A DNA stretch of 64,000 nucleotides from Burkholderiales bacterium (GTDB taxonomy: Bacteria; Pseudomonadota; Gammaproteobacteria; Burkholderiales; Ga0077523), in NCBI GenBank assembly GCA_022843925.1, contig JALHMS010000025.1, positions 1 through 64,000 on the forward strand. Direction: 5' to 3'. Within the stretch, counting starts at the first letter, position 1, and every line of letters begins with the position of its first letter. Below, piece after piece: positions 27,156-35,922 of this stretch. The translations under genes were made by a program, and so were the position numbers. The notes below the pieces were generated by a model. That model worked only from the letters and a program-made list of their open reading frames with translations. It was not told the DNA's origin and did not search any database.

Positions 27156-28901
27156 TCAGCGGCGGCGGGCATCGCGCTCGTTGCCCTGATTGACGCTCGC
27201 GGCGATGTTGCCGTTCTTCACGTCCACCTCGACGCGCACCGCCTTCTGCTTCTCGGCGCTCGTGCCGTGGAACAGCTCGTACACCGAGGCACCGGTCACG
27301 CCCTTGGATTCCAGCCAGCCGTAGATCATCGAGCCCAGCTCCCAGCCCACGACGCCGGCACCCAGGACGCCCGCGCCCTTCGCGACCTTGCCGGCCATGC
27401 CGGCCGCTCCGCCGGCCGCGCCGGCCGCCGCACCGGCCGCGCCTTTGCCACCCAGCAGTGCCGCGATGCCGCCGGCACCACTGGCGGCGATGAGTGCGGT
27501 GAGGATCGCGACGCTCGCGGCGATGGCGCTCGACAGGATCGGGAACTCCTTCGCGAACTTGGCCATGCCCTCGGCCACCTTCGCTACCGTGGGCGAGAGC
27601 TTGTCGAACGCGTTGTACGTGGCGACGGTGGCCTCCTCTCGTGCGCGCTGCGTCTGGAAGCCCGCCTCGGCCGCGATGACGCCGAAGTTGCGATCGGTGG
27701 CCCCGCCGCCAGCGAGCGCCTTCCTCTGCACGTCGGCCATGTAGTCGCGATTCGCCATCACGCCGATCAGGCCCATCAGCGCCTGGCGGTCCTGGACGAT
27801 CCGGCCGATGGACGAGCCTTCGAGGATGTCCGCCTGCGACGAGAGCATCGACACCCGCTCTGCGCCTGTGGCCGTCTTCAGCTGCGCCCGGAGTCGCTGG
27901 AAGTCCTGATCCTTCGCGACCACGCCGTCGACAATCCCGATGAAGGCGTCGAGCGAGTCGAAGCCCTTGCCACGCGCATCAGCCAGTGCGCCGGAGAGAT
28001 TGATCCCGAGCTTGTCGGCGTCCTTGGCCGTGTCCTGGCTGTTGATCTTCGCGAGCAGGTTGACGAGATTGTTGCCGGCCTCGTCCTTCGTACCTGCGGT
28101 GATCGCCGATGCCTGGTTGGCGGCGAGCAGTTTCGCCATGCCCTCAATGCCGGTCATGCCGCTCAGACGTGCCGCCGCCATCTGCTGCGGCAGCCAGCGC
28201 GCCATATCCTTCAGCTCGAACCCGCCGGCCTGGCCGGCTGTGATGGCCATGTCGAGGACCCGGCCCACCTGGTCGCGGCCGAGGCCGAACGTCTGCATGC
28301 CGCGGATGCCGATCGCGGCGAGCTGGTTCGGGTCGGCCCCACTCGCACTGCTGGCACGCACGAGCGTGGGGAGCAGCGCCATTGCATCCTTGCCGGACAT
28401 GGCGCCGCTCGCGATGAGCGTGTCGAGCGCCGTGGCAGCGCCCTCGCGCGTGCCGCCGCCGGCGCGCACGGCCGCAACGATCGCGGCGTCCAGCTCTGCC
28501 TTGCCTGCGATGCGGCCTGCGGTGTCGCGGTCCGAGAACGCGGTGTTCGCCATCTGCGCGAGGCGCATGCCGTAGTCCATCGTCGCGCCCATCGGCTTCG
28601 AGAGGACGTAGCCGGCGGCCGCGATGGGGGCGGTGATCTGGCCGAGACGCCGGCCCACATCGAGCATGCCCTCCATCGCGGCGCGCACGCCGTGGGCGGC
28701 GTCGCGGACGCGGGAGAGCGCGGACGCGAGGCGGCCGACACCGTCGCCGCGGCCGATGGCGTCAGTGGCGCCCGCGGCCGCGTCGGCGTCCTTCTTCGTC
28801 GCCTTCAGCTGCGTCTGGAGATCGCGGTGGAACTTGTCGAGGGAGTTGCCCGCGAGGTCGCGCAGCCGGAGGACGAGATCGACTTCGAGAGAGCGGCTCA
28901 T
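27156..28901 (-). CDS. Tail tape measure protein
   Basis: A 581-residue helical protein whose length would set the tail length. It has the TP901-type core (RLAQMANTAFSDRDTAGRIA, then a LIASGAMSGKDAMALLPTLV region and GGFELKDMARWLPQQMAAAR). Gly/Ala-rich hydrophobic stretches at ~455-520 could become membrane-inserting during DNA entry. It lies after the frameshifted chaperone pair and before gpN, as in Mu. The tail would be relatively short compared with long-tailed myophages. Confidence 0.9.
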   Translation of the reverse strand: MSRSLEVDLVLRLRDLAGNSLDKFHRDLQTQLKATKKDADAAAGATDAIGRGDGVGRLASALSRVRDAAHGVRAAMEGMLDVGRRLGQITAPIAAAGYVLSKPMGATMDYGMRLAQMANTAFSDRDTAGRIAGKAELDAAIVAAVRAGGGTREGAATALDTLIASGAMSGKDAMALLPTLVRASSASGADPNQLAAIGIRGMQTFGLGRDQVGRVLDMAITAGQAGGFELKDMARWLPQQMAAARLSGMTGIEGMAKLLAANQASAITAGTKDEAGNNLVNLLAKINSQDTAKDADKLGINLSGALADARGKGFDSLDAFIGIVDGVVAKDQDFQRLRAQLKTATGAERVSMLSSQADILEGSSIGRIVQDRQALMGLIGVMANRDYMADVQRKALAGGGATDRNFGVIAAEAGFQTQRAREEATVATYNAFDKLSPTVAKVAEGMAKFAKEFPILSSAIAASVAILTALIAASGAGGIAALLGGKGAAGAAAGAAGGAAGMAGKVAKGAGVLGAGVVGWELGSMIYGWLESKGVTGASVYELFHGTSAEKQKAVRVEVDVKNGNIAASVNQGNERDARRR

Positions 28902-28907
28902 CGGCGT

Positions 28908-29389
28908 CTACTTGCGCTTGCGGCGGTTGGTGTGGGTGGTGCGCGTCACTTCGACGCCGCCTGCCTTGCTGTGGGCGGCGAGGTGGATGTCCAGCAGCGC
29001 CTCCACCTGGTGCTCGGTCATGTCGAGGGCGGCCTCGGCGCTGAAGCCCATGCGCACGAGGACGAGCTGCGCCTCGCGCACCCCCCTCAGGGCGTGCTCA
29101 GCGCGTCGAGCTTTTTTTCGAGGGCGTCCTCGGCGGCCTGGATTGCGGCGACGTCGCGGTCGAGCAGTCGGAACAGGTCCTCGTGCGTGACGGTGATGGG
29201 CGCGTCGAGGAACGTCAGGCGGCGGGCGAGCACCGCGTAGCGGAGCACGAGGTTGGAGGCGTCGGGCCCGCACGCCTCCACGGCCTCGACCGAGTCGCGG
29301 AGCGTGCCCGCGCGCAGTTCGAAATCGCGGTAGGTCTCGCCGTCGCTCACCACCCCGAACGGCAGGCGGCCCTGGACCGTCACGCTCAT
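28908..29389 (-). CDS. Tail assembly chaperone fusion gp41-42, made by -1 frameshifting
   Basis: The gp41-like frame contains the slippery heptamer A AAA AAG at 29117-29111 (codons GAA AAA AAG). A -1 slip there continues as KARRAEHALRGVREAQLVLV and then RMGFSAEAALDMTEHQVEAL to a stop at 28908, giving a 160-residue fusion (93 + 67). The downstream segment has no good start of its own. Mu gp41/42 and lambda G/GT are known to use this arrangement for tail assembly. The site and frames are read directly; efficiency is not known. Confidence 0.82.
29087..29389 (-). CDS. Tail assembly chaperone gp41-like, unshifted product
   Basis: A 100-residue phage tail assembly protein (gp41/E family): MSVTVQGRLPFGVVSDGETY, RDFELRAGTLRDSVEAVEAC, LRYAVLARRLTFLDAPITVT. 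It normally terminates soon after the slippery site (LEKKLDALSTP). ATGA overlap with the tail tube gene. It should coat the tape measure protein before tube polymerisation. Confidence 0.9.
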   Translation of the reverse strand: MSVTVQGRLPFGVVSDGETYRDFELRAGTLRDSVEAVEACGPDASNLVLRYAVLARRLTFLDAPITVTHEDLFRLLDRDVAAIQAAEDALEKKLDALSTP

Positions 29390-29760
29390 TCGGCCACCTC
29401 ACGCAGCGCCATCATCGTGAGATCCCGCTTCGCCTCGCCGTCGACCACGTACTTCGCGCCGACGTCCATCGTGAAGCAGTCGAGATAGCTCGTGCGGTTG
29501 CCCGTGGCGGCGATCGGGTAGACGGTGATCTTCGCGCCCTGGATGTCCTTCCACGCGGGCTCGCCGGTCTTGGGGATGCTCACCGTCAGGCGCAGCGAGA
29601 TTTCCTCGGTGCCCTTAGCGAAGCCCTTCGCGCGGCCGGTGCGGTTCATCGTCTTGACGAGCTTGCGGCCGGTCTTCAGGGACACGTCCAGGCTCTCCAC
29701 CTCCACTTCGCGGCCGTCGATCTCCATCACGATCGCGCCGAGGTATTCCTGCAGGGCCAT
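29386..29760 (-). CDS. Tail tube protein (Mu gpM-like)
   Basis: A 124-residue tube subunit: GAIVMEIDGREVEVESLDVS, TGRKLVKTMNRTGRAKGFAK, then a strand pair ending NRTSYLDCFTMDVGAKYVVD. These are the conserved segments of Mu-type tube proteins. It lies 18 nt after the sheath gene, in Mu order L-M. Hexameric rings of this protein would form the inner conduit. Confidence 0.92.
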   Translation of the reverse strand: MALQEYLGAIVMEIDGREVEVESLDVSLKTGRKLVKTMNRTGRAKGFAKGTEEISLRLTVSIPKTGEPAWKDIQGAKITVYPIAATGNRTSYLDCFTMDVGAKYVVDGEAKRDLTMMALREVAE

Positions 29761-29778
29761 GAGGCTCTCCTGGTCGGG

Positions 29779-31200
29779 TTACAGCAACAGGTCGATGCGG
29801 CCGGCGAACACGTGCAGGCCGTTGACGACGTCGGTGGGGATGCGGGCGTTGAGGCGGTTCGGGTCCTGCGTGTCGCGCTCGACGATCACGCCGGGCTTGT
29901 TCGCCTCCACCTCCTCGACGATCTCCAGCTCCTCGAGTTTCACCAGCACGTCGAGGATCTCGGAGCGCACCTTGTCGGCGGTGCGGGCGGAGAGCTTTTC
30001 TCTCGGGAACCGCAGCGCGATCCGCTCGCGCACGCTCTTGCGGACGTAGTCCAGCGTGCGGATGGTCGTGAGATCGAGCAGCGAGATGTCAGGCACCGAT
30101 TGAGCGTCGAGCGTGTACGTGGTGACAGCACGGACGATCTGGACCACCTCGCCCGGCCCCACCTCGGTGGGCGTCACGCCGTTGTAGAGCGCGCTCTCCT
30201 GCTCGGTGCGGGAAAGGCGGTTGGCGAGCGGCGAGGCAGTGATGCCGGTTAGCGCCAGCGTGTTGAGGGGCCGCGCGGGATCCTCCTCGCTTGCCACGAC
30301 CGCCCCGTAGGCGGCAGCGACCTCGTACGGCAGATCGACAGCCGCCGGCACCAGCACGCCGGAGATCCGGCCGCTGTTGACGCCCGCGGCGATCGAGGTG
30401 GCCTGGCTCAGCGTGCCCACGTGGCCGTAAATGCCAATGGCGCCGCGCTGCTCCAGCGCACCGGAGACGGCGTCCAGGTGCGTCCGCAGCGCCGTCAGAC
30501 TCGTGGCATCGGCGTAGGCCGAGATCACGATGTCGTGCCCAGAGGCGAACACGGCGGCGAGCGCGGTGGCCAGCGTCGGGTCCGTGGCGCCGCTCGACAT
30601 CGCGACGGCTGCTGCGCCCAAGCCTGAGGCGGTGCTGGAGGCGGCGATCCGCACAGTGTTCCCGAGCGTGCCCTTGTGCTTGGCGGTAAGCGTTACGACC
30701 GCACCGGACACGCTTGCCGACACCGGGAAATCCGGCTGCTTCGCGATCTGCGCGTTGAGGGCCGCGGCGGTGCTGTTCGCGGAGTCACCGACGGCGATGG
30801 CGATCTGCACCAGTTCGCTGCCCACCTGCACGGTGAGGACGCCGGCGGCGGTCGCCGGACCGGTGATGGTCACGGTGCCAGTAGCGGCCACGCCCGCGCC
30901 GTTGTCGTCCAGCGTGATGACGGACAGCGCCAGGTACGGGTTCGCGGCGAGGGCGGCACGCACCATCAGGTGAGCGATCGATCCGCGGCCGAAGAACCCT
31001 GCGGCCTCGGCGTCGGAGAACACGTCGACCACCGTGCCCGCGGCGACGGTGCCGGCCGTCAAACGCTGCCCGACGATCAGGGTGCGTTGACGGTTGCCGG
31101 GCAGCGTGCGCACCGCCAGGGCGGTGTTGAACTCGATGTACTTGCCCGGCTTGCGGATGCTGGCCGGGATCGAGGCGAACGAGATGTTGGGCGAGGCCAT
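29779..31200 (-). CDS. Contractile tail sheath protein (Mu gpL-like)
   Basis: A 473-residue sheath subunit. The N-terminus (SFASIPASIRKPGKYIEFNT, then TLIVGQRLTAGTVAAGTVVD) and the C-terminal domain (REKLSARTADKVRSEILDVL) are characteristic. The middle, Ala/Val-rich and variable, is the exposed part. It makes the virion a contractile-tailed (myovirus-like) particle. It is 3 nt after the gp38-like gene. Confidence 0.93.
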   Translation of the reverse strand: MASPNISFASIPASIRKPGKYIEFNTALAVRTLPGNRQRTLIVGQRLTAGTVAAGTVVDVFSDAEAAGFFGRGSIAHLMVRAALAANPYLALSVITLDDNGAGVAATGTVTITGPATAAGVLTVQVGSELVQIAIAVGDSANSTAAALNAQIAKQPDFPVSASVSGAVVTLTAKHKGTLGNTVRIAASSTASGLGAAAVAMSSGATDPTLATALAAVFASGHDIVISAYADATSLTALRTHLDAVSGALEQRGAIGIYGHVGTLSQATSIAAGVNSGRISGVLVPAAVDLPYEVAAAYGAVVASEEDPARPLNTLALTGITASPLANRLSRTEQESALYNGVTPTEVGPGEVVQIVRAVTTYTLDAQSVPDISLLDLTTIRTLDYVRKSVRERIALRFPREKLSARTADKVRSEILDVLVKLEELEIVEEVEANKPGVIVERDTQDPNRLNARIPTDVVNGLHVFAGRIDLLL

Positions 31201-31203
31201 GCG

Positions 31204-31389
31204 TTACCCCTTGCGCTTCGCTGGTTGGACGCGCACCAGATCGCCATCGGCGATGCGGCGCAGGTTGTAGGCGGTCACCGGGACGCTGACGGTCTCGGTG
31301 TCGGTGATGTACGCGTGCGGCTTGCCCTCCACGGGCACGCGCAATCCCGGTGCCGCACGCACGGCGATGGTTTGGATCGCTGCGCTCAT
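31204..31389 (-). CDS. DUF2635 small protein (Mu gp38-like)
   Basis: A 61-residue protein: APGLRVPVEGKPHAYITDTE, then VPVTAYNLRRIADGDLVRV. This matches the DUF2635 family found just before Mu-type sheath genes. ATGA overlap with the gp37-like gene. Its role in tail assembly is unknown. Confidence 0.88.
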   Translation of the reverse strand: MSAAIQTIAVRAAPGLRVPVEGKPHAYITDTETVSVPVTAYNLRRIADGDLVRVQPAKRKG

Positions 31390-31994
31390 GCGGCGGCCTC
31401 CAGCTCGACCACGTCGGACGCGTCGGTAATGTCGTCGCCGGGCTTCAGGCGGTACTGGACGCCCAGGCGCAGCCAGTCCGGGTCGTTGGCGTCCACCGGC
31501 ACGCGCGGCAGCTCGATGACGAACGCCGTGTGCATCTCCAGCGAGAGCACTGACAGCGCCTGGTTGTTCAGCCGCGTGTTGTAGAGCGTGCGCACGGCGC
31601 CCGGCGTGAGGGGTTCGATGGCGAGATCGAAGTCCTGCCTCAGCAGCGCCGAACGGACGTCCTCCAGCATCTGGTAGGTGCCGACCTCGGCGATCGCATT
31701 TCCCACCTTGACGCCCTGACGGGTGAATCGCTCGCCGCGGACGTTGCGCGCCCCGACCATCACCGACCACATGGCCGGCGTACGGAAACGTTCACCCGAG
31801 GTGCCTACCGGCGCGGGTTTCCCGCTGCCGGCATAGGCGACCCAGACGGCGGGCATCGCGCGCACGGCCTGGCCGATGTCCTCATCGAACTCGCCGCCGT
31901 AGCTGGCGATCGTCGCGACCTTGTAACCCACCGTGGCGAGCGTGAGCGCGCCGGTGAGGTGCAGCAGGATCGCGTCCTCGATCTCGGCAAGCAT
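31386..31994 (-). CDS. DUF1834 protein (Mu gp37-like)
   Basis: A 202-residue member of DUF1834: MLAEIEDAILLHLTGALTLA, AVRAMPAVWVAYAGSGKPAP, then a conserved TYQMLEDVRSALLRQDFDLA. It is believed to be a tail completion/joining component in Mu-like phages. The ATG shares one base with the gp36-like stop. Order gp36-gp37-gp38-L is as in Mu. Confidence 0.9.
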   Translation of the reverse strand: MLAEIEDAILLHLTGALTLATVGYKVATIASYGGEFDEDIGQAVRAMPAVWVAYAGSGKPAPVGTSGERFRTPAMWSVMVGARNVRGERFTRQGVKVGNAIAEVGTYQMLEDVRSALLRQDFDLAIEPLTPGAVRTLYNTRLNNQALSVLSLEMHTAFVIELPRVPVDANDPDWLRLGVQYRLKPGDDITDASDVVELEAAA

Positions 31995-32419
31995 CAGTAG
32001 TCGCTCAGCGTCGATTGATTGAACGTGCGCGTGCCGCCGACGAACGTGACGCCGCCCGCGCTGGGCACCGGCGTGTTCGCGGCATCTAGCCCGAGGGTCA
32101 TCTTTCCGTCGCGGATCGCCTCCAGGACGCGGATGGCGTCCTTGTACCGGACGCGCGTCGGATCGGTCTCGGTCACGTCCGCGCCGGACAGGTGGTAGCG
32201 CGCGATGTTGCAGCAGATACGCACGAGCGGCGCGGGCACGGTCGGCAGCGGCAGCGGGTAGCGGCCGGCGAGGTAGCCGTCGATCTCGGCCGAAGCATCC
32301 ACGAGCGCCGAGGCGATCGCGGCAGCGTCGATGGTGCCCGCCAGTTCGCGATCGGAAAGCGCGATCACCTCGCGCTCTCCGAAGGCAGCGACCATGTCGG
32401 ACTGGGTGGCGTAGATCAC
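31994..32419 (-). CDS. DUF1320 head-tail connector-type protein (Mu gp36-like)
   Basis: A 141-residue DUF1320 protein: MIYATQSDMVAAFGEREVIA, SAEIDGYLAGRYPLPLPTVP, RICCNIARYHLSG, then a C-terminal tail rich in Gly/Thr. It resembles head-tail adaptors of the gp6 type. It overlaps the preceding glycosidase gene by ATGA, so that foreign-looking gene is fully embedded in the late operon. Confidence 0.92.
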   Translation of the reverse strand: MIYATQSDMVAAFGEREVIALSDRELAGTIDAAAIASALVDASAEIDGYLAGRYPLPLPTVPAPLVRICCNIARYHLSGADVTETDPTRVRYKDAIRVLEAIRDGKMTLGLDAANTPVPSAGGVTFVGGTRTFNQSTLSDY

Positions 32420-33546
32420 GGCATCCCCGAGTAAGACGCGGAGAGCACCTCGCCGTCGAGGAACTCAAGTCGGGCGGAAATTCTTCCCTGCCCGCTCACA
32501 ACAATGCTTCCTCCAACAACGCGTCGGCCGACAAATCTCTCGATCATCTCGTTCCACGCGGTGATCATCTGCGCCGCTGAATCAACGCCCAAGACACCAC
32601 TGTTGAAACCGATGACCGGATCATCGTAGGCGTAGAAAATGGCACGCTCAATGCCGAGGACAATGAGGCAATAGACGTAGAGCCGGAGCAAGCTCAACCG
32701 CTCTGCAGCGCTGTAGGACGTGAGCGGCGGCTCAATGAACCCCGTTTCTGTCGCCCATATCGGCTTGTTCACTCCCGCAACCTGCATTGCACCCCGCACA
32801 CTGCGGGAGAGCATCTCCAACCCGCTCACACGGTTGGAGAAGTCGTTGTTGTAGAAGTGGTACGCGGCGATGTCGAACCATTGCGCGCCCGTCGCGGCAG
32901 CGCCGTCGGACGCGGCAAGGAAAAGTCGCCAGCCGGCAACGCCGCTAAACACCGACGTGTACGAAGGCGAGACCACCGCCGCCGCAGGGTCGATGGCCTT
33001 GACGATGGTGTAGAGCCTGCGCTGCATTTCCGCGAGCTTCGTGTACGTCGCGGCAGCCCCAGCCCAGAACTTCGGCAGATTGGGCTCGTTCCAACCCTGC
33101 CAGTATTGCACTCGCCCCTTGTAGCGCGTCACCATCTCGCCGACATAGTTCTCCCAAGCTGCCATCGAGTCAGGCGGCTGATTGCTCTTGCCTCCGTAGG
33201 CGGCGAGGTTGACTCCCGTCAGGGCTGCTGCCGACACCGCCCAGTCGGGTGTTCCACAAAGCGGGATGACCATCTCTCGACCGACATGGGCCTCGACCCA
33301 CCTGTCGGGCGCTTCGAAGTCCCACGTGCCGTCAGTGGTCTCGATGTCTTTCCACAGCACCCGCTTGCCATTGAGGAGGAAGAAGTCCCAACTGCGAACC
33401 GTCCCGAAGCGTACGGGCGGCGCAGAGGCGCCATCACGTGGATAGCGCTGGATGTGCTGACCAAAAAATCGTTCAGTCAGCGTGACGGGCGCCGCGAGCG
33501 TCGCCAGTACAGAGACATCGGGGCTAGCTTGACGGTGGAGAATCAT
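32416..33546 (-). CDS. Glycoside hydrolase of clan GH-A type, encoded in the head module
   Basis: A 376-residue protein with a (beta/alpha)8-glycosidase pattern: RSWDFFLLNGKRVLWKDIET, then YWQGWNEPNLPKFW with the acid/base Glu154 in NEP, then IWATETGF with the probable nucleophile Glu267. The layout recalls GH39/GH5-like enzymes. The bond it cleaves is unknown; capsule, slime or a cell-wall glycan are the likely phage targets. No signal peptide is present. It lies 11 nt after the Gly-rich gene and overlaps the gp36-like gene, so it is expressed late and may be part of the virion. It is more A/T-rich than its neighbours. No equivalent exists in Mu. Confidence 0.8.
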   Translation of the reverse strand: MILHRQASPDVSVLATLAAPVTLTERFFGQHIQRYPRDGASAPPVRFGTVRSWDFFLLNGKRVLWKDIETTDGTWDFEAPDRWVEAHVGREMVIPLCGTPDWAVSAAALTGVNLAAYGGKSNQPPDSMAAWENYVGEMVTRYKGRVQYWQGWNEPNLPKFWAGAAATYTKLAEMQRRLYTIVKAIDPAAAVVSPSYTSVFSGVAGWRLFLAASDGAAATGAQWFDIAAYHFYNNDFSNRVSGLEMLSRSVRGAMQVAGVNKPIWATETGFIEPPLTSYSAAERLSLLRLYVYCLIVLGIERAIFYAYDDPVIGFNSGVLGVDSAAQMITAWNEMIERFVGRRVVGGSIVVSGQGRISARLEFLDGEVLSASYSGMP

Positions 33547-33557
33547 GCGCTCTGGCG

Positions 33558-34484
33558 TCACGCGTACACGTTGATCATGCCGGGCGCGCCCTTTCCACCG
33601 GGACGGTTCTGCCCACCACCGCCACCGCCAGACCCTGGGCTGGACGCATCCTGACCTGCGACCAGGTGATCGCCGCCATTTCCCCCACCCGCGACAATCG
33701 CGGCCAAGGATGGCCAACCACCCGCGCCGCCACCGCCGGCCCCCTGCCCAGACGTCGCCGCCGTGGTGCCACCGGCACCGTTGCAGACCATGTCGTTCGT
33801 GCGGCCACCTCGCCCACCCGTCACGATGGCCGCCGCGTTGCTGAAGGTGCCGCCCCCGCCCGATGCACCGGGGGTGCCGTCGACCGACTCGAAGGCATTC
33901 GCGTCATTGCCGACGCCGCCATTGCTGCCCGCAGCTCCAGCTGCGCCGGACAAGTATCGTTGGGGCGATCCGATGCCGCCTGTGCCGCCGATCGCCGCAC
34001 CGCCAGCCAGGCCTGGGCTCCCTGCGCCCAAGGCGACGAGCGGACCGGAAACGGAGCCGGTCACAGTCGTCACTGAACCAGCGGCGCCATTCGGCGCACC
34101 GCCGTTCGCGCCTACGGCGCCACCCAGGCCGCCATCGGGAATGACGATCGTCAGCACCTCATTCGGGACCACATTGAACGGACGCAAAGACAGCTTTTGT
34201 CCAGCAGCTCCACCGCCACCGCCACCGCCTGTTGCATGTCCACCACCGCCACCGGCACCTCCACCGACGCCTTCCAGGTAGGCAACGGTCTGGTTGGCAC
34301 CGACGAAGTACTGGTAGGTTCCCGGCGTTCTGTAAGAAATCCCCCGCATGGAAAGCTCCGTGATAGGTTGCCTGTTGGCGCCGAGAAGCGCGACGTGGTT
34401 GCCGTTCGCGTCGGTCTGCTGCAGGACAGGGTTGATGGCCCCGGCTGCGCGAGAGCCGCCGCCGCCACCAGATCGATTGGGCAT
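33558..34484 (-). CDS. Glycine-rich fiber/decoration-like protein
   Basis: A 308-residue protein. The N-terminal ~70 residues (INPVLQQTDANGNHVALLGA, then SYRTPGTYQYFVGANQTVAY) resemble the neck of Gly-rich phage fiber proteins. The rest consists of GGGG runs and GxGG repeats (GGGAGGGGGHATGGGG; TPGASGGGGTF) ending in GGKGAPGMINVYA. Such domains can pack as polyglycine-II helices in receptor-binding tips. It lies just after the capsid gene, where Mu has gp35. A head fiber or decoration carrying the neighbouring glycosidase is a possibility, not shown. Confidence 0.75.
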   Translation of the reverse strand: MPNRSGGGGGSRAAGAINPVLQQTDANGNHVALLGANRQPITELSMRGISYRTPGTYQYFVGANQTVAYLEGVGGGAGGGGGHATGGGGGGGAAGQKLSLRPFNVVPNEVLTIVIPDGGLGGAVGANGGAPNGAAGSVTTVTGSVSGPLVALGAGSPGLAGGAAIGGTGGIGSPQRYLSGAAGAAGSNGGVGNDANAFESVDGTPGASGGGGTFSNAAAIVTGGRGGRTNDMVCNGAGGTTAATSGQGAGGGGAGGWPSLAAIVAGGGNGGDHLVAGQDASSPGSGGGGGGQNRPGGKGAPGMINVYA

Positions 34485-34512
34485 GGTCAGATCTCCGTTG
34501 ACGGTTGCGGCG

Positions 34513-35469
34513 TCAGGCCACTGCGTTCTGGATGAAGTACCCGAGGTCCGACGCGCTGATCACCTCCTGGACGCTCTCGCCGACGCGGATGCGGGTGCCG
34601 CCACGCAGGCCCACCTTCGGCTCGGCGAGTTCGCCTGCGATGCGCGAGCCCCATTGCGCCGTGAAACCGAACGCGGGCTGACCGGTCTGCGCGGCCATCT
34701 GATTGCGGTTGAGCAGCGCGATGTGCTTGCCCCACGCGCGCGCCATCGTCGGCGCTTGGCCCTTCCGCGCCGTGTTGTAGAAGCCCTCACCGACGAGGAC
34801 TTCCTGCAACTCGAACAGGTCGGCAATGGCTTGCCGCGTGGCGATGCCAGCGCTCTGTGCCGTGCCGCGCGCGGCCTGCACGATGTCCGGATGCATCGAG
34901 AGCTGGGTGAAGGCGGCGCGGCCAACGACCATGACGTTCGGTCGGATCAGGCAGGCGTCCAGTCCGGCCTGGATGACAGCGAGCGGATCGCTGTTCGCCT
35001 GGTCATTGAACTGCGCCGTGGGCGTGCCCGCGAGGTCGACCTTGTTTCCCGACGGGTACGTGCCAGCCGCGAACACGAGGCCCGCCACGCGCACTTCGCG
35101 GTCCAGCTCGACGAGCGAGGTGAGCATCATCGTGCTGACATCCATCGGGCCGGGCGTCCCGGGGGCCTTCGGCATGGCCGCGAACGCGTCGATCTCGTCG
35201 ATGGGCAAGATGTCGTCGAGGCCGTAGTCGAGGCACTCGCCGTTCACCGGCACGCCGCCGAAGTCGACCATCGTGGGCTCACTCTTCCGGCCCACCTTGG
35301 TGTCCGGGATCGTGTACGCCTGCTCGCGGCTGTAGCGCGTGTACGTGAACTTCTTGCCCGTGGGCATGCGCGGGAGCACGCGGTCGGCGATGAGCGAGAC
35401 GTCCGGGTTGCGGTACGCGATCGCGATTGCGGTGAGGGTCGGGTTGACCGGGAAGGCAGTGGTAGCCAT
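34513..35469 (-). CDS. Major capsid protein (position of Mu gpT)
   Basis: A 318-residue protein: NPTLTAIAIAYRNPDVSLIA, then GKKFTYTRYSREQAYTIPDT, then RPNVMVVGRAAFTQLSMHPD. This is the pattern of phage major capsid (coat) proteins that open with a P/NPTLTAIA strand. The N-arm, P-domain and A-domain order fits an HK97-type fold. It follows the protease/scaffold gene and a DUF2190 gene. Its sequence style is nearer to capsids of other transposable phages than to Mu gpT itself. Confidence 0.88.
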   Translation of the reverse strand: MATTAFPVNPTLTAIAIAYRNPDVSLIADRVLPRMPTGKKFTYTRYSREQAYTIPDTKVGRKSEPTMVDFGGVPVNGECLDYGLDDILPIDEIDAFAAMPKAPGTPGPMDVSTMMLTSLVELDREVRVAGLVFAAGTYPSGNKVDLAGTPTAQFNDQANSDPLAVIQAGLDACLIRPNVMVVGRAAFTQLSMHPDIVQAARGTAQSAGIATRQAIADLFELQEVLVGEGFYNTARKGQAPTMARAWGKHIALLNRNQMAAQTGQPAFGFTAQWGSRIAGELAEPKVGLRGGTRIRVGESVQEVISASDLGYFIQNAVA

Positions 35470-35511
35470 GAGGATGCGGACTCCTGAGAGGGGGCGTGAC
35501 CGACGCGGGGC

Positions 35512-35892
35512 TTAGCCCTGGATCGAACCGGGCGCGACGTAGATCGGGACGATGTCGCCGGCGGCGATCGCACTGGCGAGCGCGAAGCCGACGAAGCGGG
35601 CGTTGGTGCCGGCCGATGGCGCGGCGGCGATCGCTGCACCGTTGGCGTCTGCCGTCAGCAGGGCGCCACGCGTGAACACAGCGCCGGCGACAACCTCGGC
35701 GAACCCGGCGTGGATCACGTCGACGCGCTCGGCGCTGGCGGCGTCGATGTCGGTCGTGACACCGATCGACGCATTCGCGGCTGCGGTTGCCAGCGCCACG
35801 AGCGCGTCGCTGGCGCCGAACTGGACGATGCGTCGCGCGCCGATGGCAGCGGCTGCGACATAGCTGTGGATGTGCTGGGAAGACACGGGCAT
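35512..35892 (-). CDS. DUF2190 capsid-associated protein
   Basis: A 126-residue protein, Ala-rich, with IGARRIVQFGASDALVALAT, DAASAERVDVIHAGFAEVVA and FVGFALASAIAAGDIVPIYV. These fit DUF2190, whose members are small beta-rich proteins beside capsid genes, thought to be decoration or stabilising proteins. Mu lacks it, but many Mu-like phages carry it at this place. Confidence 0.85.
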   Translation of the reverse strand: MPVSSQHIHSYVAAAAIGARRIVQFGASDALVALATAAANASIGVTTDIDAASAERVDVIHAGFAEVVAGAVFTRGALLTADANGAAIAAAPSAGTNARFVGFALASAIAAGDIVPIYVAPGSIQG

Positions 35893-35922
35893 TGCTCCTG
35901 AGGGTGCGGGGGCGGCCCGCGG

